Assembly (NCBI GenBank): GCA_964537205.1
Contig: CAZHZH010000028.1
Location: forward strand, 1-29,550
Direction: 5' to 3'
Length of the DNA: 29,550 nt
Origin: Colivivens sp964537205
GTDB taxonomy: Bacteria > Bacteroidota > Bacteroidia > Bacteroidales > Bacteroidaceae
Part shown: positions 1-7,439 of the stretch, piece after piece
Layout: every line of letters begins with the position of its first letter
How positions within the stretch are numbered: the stretch's first letter is position 1
Notes under the pieces: generated by a model
Seen by the model: the letters and a program-made list of their open reading frames with translations, nothing else
What the model was told of the DNA's origin: nothing
Databases searched by the model: none
Program-made: the position numbers and the translations under genes

Positions 1-38
1 CATTGATATTAATATCGTTGGTCATTGATATTAATATC
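1..38. repeat. two direct copies of a 16-bp palindrome-containing repeat
   Basis: The 16 bases CATTGATATTAATATC occur at 1-16 and again at 23-38, a 22-base period. Each copy contains the 12-base palindrome GATATTAATATC. The array may continue to the left of the window, so its full length is unknown. Its function is not evident; a protein-binding site or the end of a longer tandem array are both possible. Confidence 0.7.
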
Positions 39-45
39 TAAGTTC

Positions 46-64
46 GTCCCGATTTTAGCGGGAC
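46..64. other. short GC-rich hairpin
   Basis: GTCCCG (46-51) pairs with CGGGAC (59-64) around a 7-base loop. No T-run follows on the plus strand. It could be the terminator of a gene lying to the left, or a structural element. Only the inverted repeat itself is directly seen. Confidence 0.4.
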
Positions 65-98
65 AGTAATGATTCCCTATACATGTTCTCCTTATATA

Positions 99-159
99 AT
101 ATAATAAGGTGTATGTAGCATGTATAATGAATGATGTATATTATATATAATAAGGTGTA
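99..159. repeat. 15-bp direct repeat in AT-rich leader
   Basis: ATATAATAAGGTGTA occurs at 99-113 and 145-159, 46 bases apart, inside a very AT-rich stretch. With the elements at 1-38 and 46-64 and the promoter at 253-283, this is all I can see in the gene-free stretch 1-366. I see no convincing coding region there. Confidence 0.55.
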
Positions 160-252
160 CGGGTCATACGTAATGCCCTGACTATGGTATGTGCATGCCC
201 TTGTAAAACTACTTTTTTTCTGTGTTAACACTTGTTTACCCATTTTTGAGTA

Positions 253-283
253 TTGCCGCATTGGCGGAGTTGGCGTACCTTTG
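253..283 (+). promoter_or_regulatory. Bacteroidota-type promoter of the porin gene
   Basis: TACCTTTG at 276-283 matches the -7 consensus TAnnTTTG of the Bacteroidota primary sigma factor. TTG at 253-255 is the -33 element, 20 bases upstream. Transcription should start just after 283, leaving a leader of about 80 bases before the ATG at 367. No operator for an iron regulator could be identified. Confidence 0.7.
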
Positions 284-366
284 CACCCGAAAATAGAAAA
301 GACATAAACAGACAATACAAGTAAATACAAGTATAACAAGGTTAAAGCATTAAAAGTAAGCAAGAA

Positions 367-1692
367 ATGAAATTACATAAGTTTTTGTACACAGGATTGG
401 CTGCACTTGCCATGACGGGAGTCACGACAAGTGCCTATGCCCAATCATCAGAGACTGGCAGTGAGAAGGAAACAAAGTTGGAGAAAGCGTTGTCACGCCT
501 TTCATTGGGAGGGTATGGCGAGGCTGTTATGACTCGTAACTTCTATAGTGACAACATCTACCGCTACACAAAGGCTGAGGAGCACAAGAACGATCCAAGC
601 CATGGCAGATTCGACCTTCCTCACGTCACACTCAACATCGGCTATGACTTCGGTCGTGGCTGGACATTCGGCAGTGAGATCGAGTTCGAGCACGGAGGCA
701 CTGAGAGTGCCGTGGAGCTTGAAGCTGACGAGGCGGGCGAATACGAGGCGGAAGTTGAGAAGGGTGGCGAGGTCGCACTGGAGCAGTTCTGGATCAACAA
801 GGAGTTCTCAAAGGCGTTGAACCTCCGGATGGGAGAGATCATCGTTCCTATAGGAGCCACCAACAAGTACCACATGCCAACTGAGTTCTTCACTGTTTAT
901 CGTCCGGAAGGAGAGAATGCAATATTCCCTTGCACATGGCATCAGGTCGGTGTATCACTTTGGGGTCGCATAGGCGACTGGGGTTATGACGCACAGTTCC
1001 TATCGGGACTCGACTCAGAGCGTTTCGGCAGCTACAGTTTCGTTCACTATGGAGCGACAAGCCCATACGAGTTCAAGATAGCTAACAAATACGCCGGAGT
1101 CCTTCGTATCGACAACTACTCAATCAAGGGATTGCGCCTGAGCGTAAGCGGATATTATGGTCAGACATTCAAGAACACTCTGAGGTCGATTGGCGGAAGC
1201 TATGACAAAGTACACGGAAACCTCGTGATCGGTTCATTCGACTTCATGCTCGACCGCTGGAATTGGATTGTACGTGGTAACGCCGACTACGCGCGTCTTG
1301 GCGGACACAAGAAGATAAGTGAATACAACAAGTCGTTCCCAAGCCACTCAGGACAGGATGGCAGCCCGTCAAAGCACCAGCCAGTAGCCAAGAACGCTTA
1401 TTCTGTAGGCATTGAGGCGGGATATGACATTTTCTCACAGATCCAATCGCTCAAGGGTGAGCAGAAGCTTTATATCTTCGGACGCTATGAGAAGTACAAC
1501 GCGTATGCCGCAGGCAACCAGAAGTCCGCTTACAAGTGGACAGAGAACGACCGCATAGCGTTTGGTGCGAACTACTACCCTGTACCACAGATCGTAATCA
1601 AGGGCGAGTGGTCTGAACGCTTCCTCAACAAGGGATTCAACAACGAGCCAAGCGTAAGCCTTGGAGTAGCATATTGCGGTTGGTTCCTTTAA
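367..1692 (+). CDS. outer-membrane porin-like beta-barrel protein
   Basis: A 441-residue protein beginning with a clear signal peptide (about residues 1-25, ending in SAYAQ). It is followed by alternating polar/hydrophobic, aromatic- and glycine-rich strands (for example LSLGGYGEAVMTRNF, HGRFDLPHVTLNIGYDFG) and ends in aromatic/hydrophobic residues (CGWFL), as expected of an outer-membrane beta-barrel. The closest match in style is the phosphate-selective (OprO/OprP) porin-like group common in Bacteroidota; no ligand can be deduced. It lies 67 bases upstream of an imelysin lipoprotein and near a di-heme protein, so passage of iron or another small ligand across the outer membrane is a reasonable inference. 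The start is supported by the signal peptide and the promoter at 253-283. An acidic loop near residues 115-135 is notable. Confidence 0.75.
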   Translation: MKLHKFLYTGLAALAMTGVTTSAYAQSSETGSEKETKLEKALSRLSLGGYGEAVMTRNFYSDNIYRYTKAEEHKNDPSHGRFDLPHVTLNIGYDFGRGWTFGSEIEFEHGGTESAVELEADEAGEYEAEVEKGGEVALEQFWINKEFSKALNLRMGEIIVPIGATNKYHMPTEFFTVYRPEGENAIFPCTWHQVGVSLWGRIGDWGYDAQFLSGLDSERFGSYSFVHYGATSPYEFKIANKYAGVLRIDNYSIKGLRLSVSGYYGQTFKNTLRSIGGSYDKVHGNLVIGSFDFMLDRWNWIVRGNADYARLGGHKKISEYNKSFPSHSGQDGSPSKHQPVAKNAYSVGIEAGYDIFSQIQSLKGEQKLYIFGRYEKYNAYAAGNQKSAYKWTENDRIAFGANYYPVPQIVIKGEWSERFLNKGFNNEPSVSLGVAYCGWFL

Positions 1693-1759
1693 TTGAAACA
1701 CAATGAACACACAATACATCTTAAGCAACTAACAATATTATAATTATAATAAACAAACT

Positions 1760-2917
1760 ATGGAATTAAAGATTAAATCAATGCTCGCAGTCGCCATGAT
1801 GGCTGCAGCATGTTTCACAACAGTCAGCTGTGACGATGACGATGATGATGACGATGACGACAACAACAACAGTTCACAGAATGAGCAATTCCTTGCTACC
1901 GCAAACTCTGAGTTTGTCAGCAAGTCGGTACATCCAATCTACACAGCCCTTATGAACGCAGACAAAGCGCTTCTCGATGCAGTCGAAGACATGCAAACTC
2001 AAACAGATGTAGACAATGCATGTACAGCTTGGAGATCAGCACGTCAGTACTGGGAGTGGTCAGAGGCATTCCTTTTCGGTGCAGCAACAGACTACGCTAT
2101 TGACCCGCACACTGACACATGGCCGTTCGACCGTCAGGCATTTGACAATTACATCGCACGTTACCCTGACCTCGCTACAAACGAGACAGCACAGGCAATA
2201 GTATCTGAGGCAATCGCAACAGGTCAGAACCTTACAGGCTTCCACGCCGTTGAGTACCTTCTCTTCCGTGAAGGAGAGCCACGCAAGATAGCCGACATCA
2301 CAGACAATGAGAAGTGGTTCGCTCATGAGGCAGCCAGCGACCTTTATCTTGCTTCAATCAAACTTGTAAGCTCTTGGGGTGGTGAAATCAGCGATGAACA
2401 ACAGGCATTGCTTGACGACGTCGAGTTTGAATCAGCCATCAACTATGGTGAGAACATCATCAACTCTGGAAAGGCAGGTTCTACTTATCGTACAGTTACT
2501 CTTGGTACAATCCAAATCCTTGAAGGCGCAAGCGACATCTCTACTGAGGTTGCCGACTCAAAGATTGGAAACTGTTACACTGGTGTCCGTAGCGACTACA
2601 TAGAGTCTCCATACGCTTACAACTCAATCACTGACTTCTACGATAATGTCAAGGGTTGCCAGTTCACAATCTACGGAGGCTTCAACCCAAGTTCTAACAC
2701 TTACACATCTACATCTATAATGGCATACGCAATGGCCAACTACCCAACAGAGGCTGCAACTCTCAGAAGCAGCCTTGAGAACGCGCTTGAAAAGATTCAG
2801 GCTATGAAGGCTCCATTTGCGCTGAACTTTACAGATGAGTCATGTGCAACTGCAATCGACGCTATACATGATTTTGATGATGCACTCAAAGCATTGATTA
2901 GCAGACTTGGAGAATAA
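1760..2917 (+). CDS. imelysin-family (peptidase M75-like) surface lipoprotein
   Basis: A 385-residue lipoprotein. The lipobox ends at Cys24 (TTVSC), and ten aspartates follow directly. In Bacteroidota, acidic residues just after the lipidated cysteine act as an export signal to the cell surface, so surface exposure is likely. The imelysin signature GxHxxE appears as GFHAVE at residues 160-165, and the family's usual tryptophan/aspartate-rich first helix pair is seen around residues 95-125 (WEWSEAFLFG, DTWPFD). Imelysins (IrpA, EfeO/Algp7-type) are linked to iron uptake; proteolysis is not well established for them. The next gene encodes a DUF1111 di-heme protein, a known recurring partner. 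The start at 1760 gives a well-formed signal peptide. Confidence 0.88.
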   Translation: MELKIKSMLAVAMMAAACFTTVSCDDDDDDDDDDNNNSSQNEQFLATANSEFVSKSVHPIYTALMNADKALLDAVEDMQTQTDVDNACTAWRSARQYWEWSEAFLFGAATDYAIDPHTDTWPFDRQAFDNYIARYPDLATNETAQAIVSEAIATGQNLTGFHAVEYLLFREGEPRKIADITDNEKWFAHEAASDLYLASIKLVSSWGGEISDEQQALLDDVEFESAINYGENIINSGKAGSTYRTVTLGTIQILEGASDISTEVADSKIGNCYTGVRSDYIESPYAYNSITDFYDNVKGCQFTIYGGFNPSSNTYTSTSIMAYAMANYPTEAATLRSSLENALEKIQAMKAPFALNFTDESCATAIDAIHDFDDALKALISRLGE

Positions 2918-2961
2918 ACAGAAATCTCAAATAAGCCATATAAATATATCTAAATTCGTCA

Positions 2962-2995
2962 GTCACCACCCGATGGGATTTCGGGTGGTGACTTT
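2962..2995 (+). terminator. strong hairpin between the imelysin and di-heme genes
   Basis: A perfect 12-bp stem (GTCACCACCCGA at 2962-2973 with TCGGGTGGTGAC at 2981-2992) has a 7-base loop and is followed by TTT. The T-run is short, so it may be a partial terminator or an mRNA-stability element that sets different levels for the genes on either side. Confidence 0.65.
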
Positions 2996-3031
2996 AACGG
3001 CAAAAATAGAATTAGCAAAAACTTTAAATAT

Positions 3032-4675
3032 ATGTATATGAACAAAATAGCTTTTTACAGTTGCCTTTTGGCATCAGGGTTGTTTCTGGCTGCCTGTTCA
3101 GATGACGACAACTCAAATGACGACGATGACAACAAAAAAGAAGAACTAAGTGAGGAGTACTATTCAGGAGGCAAGCTCGGCACTGCATTCAACGAATCAG
3201 CGTATGCCTACAAGCAGGCCGCTTCTGTAGTTGAGGACGATGCTAACTTCAACGCTTACTTCCAACGTGGTGAGACAATCTTCGAGCGTGACTTCGGCAC
3301 CGACAGCACTTCTGCGTTCTACGGACTTGGGCCGGTGTATGTGCGTAAGGGTTGCCTGTATTGTCACCCTGGATATGGGCACGGCAAGCGCCAGAACAGC
3401 TACCATGAGTATACTATGGGCAATGGTTACCTGTTGGTCATCTATGACAAGCAGACCAACGCTTACATACGTTCGGTCGCAGGTATGCCTCAGACTGCCG
3501 CCATCCACCCGTTCAAGGCTCCTATCGATGAGGATCAAATCACTATCGAATGGAAGAAATACACCGACGAGTGGGGCAACAAGTTCGACGATGGCGAGAC
3601 ATACGATCTTGAATATCCAGAGGTCACCATACCTCAGTCGGCTTACTATTCTCCAATTATCGTTCAGCGTAACGGAGAGAATGTCGAAGTCGACGCAAGC
3701 GAGATCGGCATACGCCTTGAGACCACCATCGGCATCTACGGTACAGGACTTATTGATGCCATACCAGAAGACTCAATCGTGGCTCAATGGGTGAAGGAGT
3801 CTCCATACTTGACTCTTAACCCTTCTTACTTCGACCAGGAGACCAATACTTGGAAGAGTTACTATAGTGGACTCACAGGCAAGAAGTATGTACGCCGTTA
3901 CACTTACGCCATGTCACGTGGACCAGTGCTCGACGGACCAGGAGCAAACGCTATTTGGAACATTACAAACGTAACGCGCTCTGATCGTCGCTACCACTAC
4001 CTTGACCTCAACTACAGCGCAAAGGCACAGACTCACTCATACTATGCCGAGACATCTTCGAAAGACCCTGATGTGCAGGCTGAGTTCTACAAGTACTACC
4101 CGGAGGCTAACATCACAGGCAATGTTGAGCAAGATATATACAACTATCTCACACGCACTGATCTGAAACCAGAGATGTCGGACGACGACTACAAGGCTCT
4201 CATGATCTGGCACCGCGGACTTGCCGTACCTGCGGCTCGTGACGTTGACTCTGAGGACTTCCAACAAGGCAAGAAGCTCTTCACCGAGCTTGGCTGCGCA
4301 CAGTGCCACCGTCCTTCTTGGACCACTGGCGACGATGAAATAGAGGATCCTAACGGCATGTTCACCAACAGCGACATGCCTCGCTTCCCTCATCAGAAGA
4401 TATGGCCTTACACCGACATGGTTCAGCACCGTTTGTTCATGGTCAACGACATCCGTACAGGCTGGTGCCGCACAACTCCGCTTTGGGGTCGTGGCTTGTC
4501 TAAGATTTGTACAGGCGAGGGTTCGCGTTTGCACGACTGCCGTGCAAGGACCACAATGGAAGCCATCATGTGGCATGGTTCCAAGGACTCTGACGCGCGC
4601 AAGGCTGTTGAAGGCTTCCGCAAGCTTTCTAAGTCAGAACGTGACGCCGTCGTAAAGTTCGTAGATTCAATTTGA
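3032..4675 (+). CDS. di-heme cytochrome c-type lipoprotein, DUF1111 (thiol oxidoreductase-like) family
   Basis: A 547-residue lipoprotein with lipobox LAAC (Cys22 counted from 3032) followed by SDDD, which fits the acidic surface-export signal of Bacteroidota lipoproteins. Two haem c attachment motifs are visible: CLYCH at about residues 108-112 and CAQCH at about 422-426. The C-terminal family block is present (RTTPLWGRG, LHDCRART, AIMWHG), where the family usually has LHDGRART. These features place it in the di-heme oxidoreductase family PF06537 (DUF1111), often found beside imelysins in iron-responsive loci. Its electron partner is unknown. A second in-frame ATG at 3038 gives an equally good signal peptide and may be the real start. 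The CcsBA gene downstream supplies the haem-attachment function it needs. Confidence 0.88.
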   Translation: MYMNKIAFYSCLLASGLFLAACSDDDNSNDDDDNKKEELSEEYYSGGKLGTAFNESAYAYKQAASVVEDDANFNAYFQRGETIFERDFGTDSTSAFYGLGPVYVRKGCLYCHPGYGHGKRQNSYHEYTMGNGYLLVIYDKQTNAYIRSVAGMPQTAAIHPFKAPIDEDQITIEWKKYTDEWGNKFDDGETYDLEYPEVTIPQSAYYSPIIVQRNGENVEVDASEIGIRLETTIGIYGTGLIDAIPEDSIVAQWVKESPYLTLNPSYFDQETNTWKSYYSGLTGKKYVRRYTYAMSRGPVLDGPGANAIWNITNVTRSDRRYHYLDLNYSAKAQTHSYYAETSSKDPDVQAEFYKYYPEANITGNVEQDIYNYLTRTDLKPEMSDDDYKALMIWHRGLAVPAARDVDSEDFQQGKKLFTELGCAQCHRPSWTTGDDEIEDPNGMFTNSDMPRFPHQKIWPYTDMVQHRLFMVNDIRTGWCRTTPLWGRGLSKICTGEGSRLHDCRARTTMEAIMWHGSKDSDARKAVEGFRKLSKSERDAVVKFVDSI

Positions 4676-4703
4676 TCACTTTCTTGATGATTTTATACCA
4701 GGT

Positions 4704-4743
4704 GGCTGCTCTTCTGCCCTATGCGGGAGGGCGGCCTTTTTTT
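4704..4743 (+). terminator. rho-independent terminator after the di-heme gene
   Basis: GGCTGCTC at 4704-4711 pairs (with G-U pairs) with GGGCGGCC at 4729-4736, followed by seven T residues at 4737-4743. It separates the di-heme gene from ccsBA, which may therefore have its own promoter, although I see no clean TAnnTTTG upstream of 4798. Confidence 0.75.
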
Positions 4744-4797
4744 GAGTCCGTGCAATAATTGGACGGACCGTAACGTTTAAACAGAAAAGAAGAAGCG

Positions 4798-7071
4798 ATG
4801 AAGATACTGAAGGTTATAACATTCAGCCTGCTCGCCCTGCTTGTGGTGGCGTTGGTTGCCGCCACGGTCGTAGAGAAGGCTGGAGGCACGGATGTGGCGT
4901 ATGCTGATATATATGGTTCATGGTGGTTTGCAGTGCTGTGGGCTGTGGAGTGCGTGCTTGCGTTGATATATCTCATTAAGTGCAAAGTCTACAAGCGGCC
5001 GGCTACAATGCTGCTGCATTTGTCGTTTGTCGTGATACTCGCGGGGGCGTTGGTGACCCACCTGTACGGAGTGCAAGGCACGCTGCACTTGAGACAGGGA
5101 GATGCGACCAACGCGTTTGTGAACAAGGAGACAGGGGGTATGGATATGTTTCCTTTCGCCGTCAGTCTGAAGGACTTCCAACTTCAGACCTATCCCGGCA
5201 CGATGTCGGCGATGGACTATGTGTCTGCGGTAGAGGTGAAAGACGGCTCGAAGACACATGTGATGAACATATCAATGAACAATATTGGCGAATACGACTC
5301 TTATCGTTTTTATCAGTCTGGCTATGACAATGACTTGCAAGGCACATACCTTTCTATCGCTTACGACCCATGGGGCATTGGCATCACCTACACAGGCTAT
5401 GCGCTGCTTGTGATTTCCATGCTTCTTTTCCTTGTGTTGCCAGGCGAGGGCTTCCGCCGCCTGCTTCGTGACAAATCTCTACGCACTGCCGCCGTACTCA
5501 TGCTCTTCGCATTGAGCGTCGGAGCGTCGGCTGAGGGAAGGGTTCTGCCAAAGGATGTGGCGCGGCAGTTCGGTACGCTCTACGCCTATTACAACGGACG
5601 TGTATGCCCGTTGCAGACGGTGGCGCGCGACTTTACCACCAAGCTGTATGGCAAGCCGACGTACAAGGGCTATACGGCTGAGCAGGTGTTCATGGGCTGG
5701 ATGCTCTATTCCACCACATGGCTTGATGAGCCGATCATAAAGATCAAGGGAACTCACACCAAGGAGATTCTCGGCACTGACTCCAAGTATGTAAGCTATT
5801 CCGACTTCTTCGAATATGGCAACTACCGACTTGACGACGCCCTTGCCGAGATAAGGTCGGGTGGGGAAGTGGCCGACGCCCGCGCCATCACTGAGGCTGA
5901 TGAGAAAATGAACATCTTGCGCATGCACCTTAACGGCCAGCTCTTGAAAATCTTCCCCGTATCTGCGTCGCAGTTCGCTCCCGACTCGCTCCATCCAATT
6001 GACGAGTCGCTGAAGAATTTCACGCTGAAGTGGTACGCGCCCGATGACATGTTGCCTGGCGCGATTCCAAACGGACTGTGGTATTTCATCCGCCATTCAC
6101 TCGACTATGTGAACGAGCTTTCTATGAAGAAAGATTACAAGACCCTGACAGCCACTTTGGATAAAATCAAGAAATACCAGGTGAAGACAGCCGGGGCAGA
6201 GAACCTTCCGTCAGACTTCGCCTTCAAGTCAGAACTTCTATACAACACGATCGATTTTACTCGTCCGCTTGCCATGCTGCTGCTCACAGTGGGAATAATC
6301 ATGTTCGTTGTAGGGCTTCTGCTCATGATACGTAACAAGCGTCGTCCCAGTTGGTTGTCCGCAGTCTTGCTGGCAATATATTCATTGAGCATCCTTTACC
6401 TGCTGTCCTTCATCTCATTGCGGAGCGTCGTCTCTGGACACCTTCCGCTTGCGAATGGTTATGAGACCATGCAGTTCATGTCGTTGTGCAGCCTCGTGAT
6501 AACTCTGTGCTTGTGGAATAAGTCGAAACTCATACCGTCGTTCGGGTTCATTATGGCCGGACTTACGTTGCTCGTTTCGATGATGGGACAGTCGAATCCT
6601 CAGGTAACTCATTTGATGCCGGTGCTGTCGTCGCCATTGCTCAGCGTGCATGTATGCGTGATAATGATCGCCTACACCCTGTTCGCCTTCATCGCGCTCA
6701 ACAGCATAGCGGGACTCGTCGTAGGCCGACGCGGCGCGGACGAGGAAAAGCGGCTGATGACGGCCCAGATAGTCCGCAACTCACGCCTCATGCTCTATCC
6801 TGCTGAGTTCTTGCTCACGGCGGGCATATTCATAGGCGCGGTATGGGCGAATGTCAGTTGGGGACGTTATTGGGGCTGGGATCCGAAGGAAGTGTGGGCG
6901 TTGATAACGATGCTGGTATATGCTTTCCCGTTGCATGGAAGCCTGCTCGGCTGGTTTCGCAAGCCGTCTCACTTCAACCTTTACACGCTGTTCGCCTTCC
7001 TAAGCGTCATCATAACCTATTTCGGAGTCAACTTCTTCCTCGGAGGCATGCACAGTTACGCCAACAGTTAA
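4798..7071 (+). CDS. ccsBA: fused cytochrome c synthase CcsBA (ResB-CcsA)
   Basis: A 757-residue multi-pass membrane protein of cytochrome c maturation System II, which carries haem across the inner membrane and joins it to CxxCH motifs. The N-terminal half is ResB/CcsB-like: membrane segments at about residues 5-25, 40-60 and 70-90, then a soluble segment with YPGTMSAMDYVSAVEV. The C-terminal part is CcsA-like, with several membrane helices and the tryptophan-rich haem-binding WWD motif WGRYWGWDPKEVW near residues 687-699. Such fusions are usual in Bacteroidota. Its position directly after a CxxCH-bearing lipoprotein suggests it matures that protein, though it could serve other cytochromes elsewhere in the genome. 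The start at 4798 is the first ATG and gives a proper first membrane helix. Confidence 0.9.
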   Translation: MKILKVITFSLLALLVVALVAATVVEKAGGTDVAYADIYGSWWFAVLWAVECVLALIYLIKCKVYKRPATMLLHLSFVVILAGALVTHLYGVQGTLHLRQGDATNAFVNKETGGMDMFPFAVSLKDFQLQTYPGTMSAMDYVSAVEVKDGSKTHVMNISMNNIGEYDSYRFYQSGYDNDLQGTYLSIAYDPWGIGITYTGYALLVISMLLFLVLPGEGFRRLLRDKSLRTAAVLMLFALSVGASAEGRVLPKDVARQFGTLYAYYNGRVCPLQTVARDFTTKLYGKPTYKGYTAEQVFMGWMLYSTTWLDEPIIKIKGTHTKEILGTDSKYVSYSDFFEYGNYRLDDALAEIRSGGEVADARAITEADEKMNILRMHLNGQLLKIFPVSASQFAPDSLHPIDESLKNFTLKWYAPDDMLPGAIPNGLWYFIRHSLDYVNELSMKKDYKTLTATLDKIKKYQVKTAGAENLPSDFAFKSELLYNTIDFTRPLAMLLLTVGIIMFVVGLLLMIRNKRRPSWLSAVLLAIYSLSILYLLSFISLRSVVSGHLPLANGYETMQFMSLCSLVITLCLWNKSKLIPSFGFIMAGLTLLVSMMGQSNPQVTHLMPVLSSPLLSVHVCVIMIAYTLFAFIALNSIAGLVVGRRGADEEKRLMTAQIVRNSRLMLYPAEFLLTAGIFIGAVWANVSWGRYWGWDPKEVWALITMLVYAFPLHGSLLGWFRKPSHFNLYTLFAFLSVIITYFGVNFFLGGMHSYANS

Positions 7072-7133
7072 GCCGCGCCTTTGCTGTTGACGGACGGTTC
7101 CCTTGCGGTTGATGCTAAACGCCTCAGTGGGAC

Positions 7134-7365
7134 GACTGCCGAAAAAGACTGAATTTTGACCANNNNNNNNNNNNNNNNNNNNNNNNNNNNNNNNNNNNNN
7201 NNNNNNNNNNNNNNNNNNNNNNNNNNNNNNNNNNNNNNNNNNNNNNNNNNNNNNNNNNNNNNGACTGCCGAAAAAGACTGAATTTTGACCATCATTCCGT
7301 GAGGTGATTGCCGAAAAAGACCAAATTTTGACCATCATCCCGTGAGGTGATTGCCAAAAAATGAC
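7134..7365. repeat. 43-bp tandem repeat array interrupted by an assembly gap
   Basis: The unit begins GCCGAAAAAGACTGAATTTT. Partial or full copies start at 7138 (cut by the gap at 7163), 7267 and 7310, and a decayed copy starts at 7353. The 29 bases on the left edge of the gap (7134-7162) are identical to those on its right edge (7263-7291), which is why assembly stopped here. 43 is not a multiple of three and no frame is kept, so the array is non-coding. It lies between convergent genes. I see nothing else in 7072-7439 except the terminator at 7368-7405. Confidence 0.85.
7163..7262. other. assembly gap (100 N)
   Basis: Exactly 100 N residues, the usual placeholder for a gap of unknown size. 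It lies inside a tandem repeat, so the true number of repeat copies is undetermined. Confidence 0.97.
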
Positions 7366-7367
7366 TA

Positions 7368-7405
7368 AGTCCGGCCGATAAGACGATGTTCTTATTGGCC
7401 GGACT
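7368..7405 (-). terminator. strong terminator between convergent ccsBA and GH28 genes
   Basis: A 16-bp stem (7368-7383 with 7390-7405, one G-U pair) encloses a 6-base loop. Read on the minus strand it lies about 35 bases after the stop of the GH28 gene, and a T-run follows a few bases later (complement of the A-run at 7356-7361). It could also stop transcripts arriving from the left. Confidence 0.75.
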
Positions 7406-7439
7406 CTTTATGTGCGAACCCGTTCTTAGGCAAGGCATT

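Noticed and set aside
7134..7365. CRISPR array or coding repeat
   Set aside because: Units follow each other without unique spacers, and a 43-base period breaks any frame.
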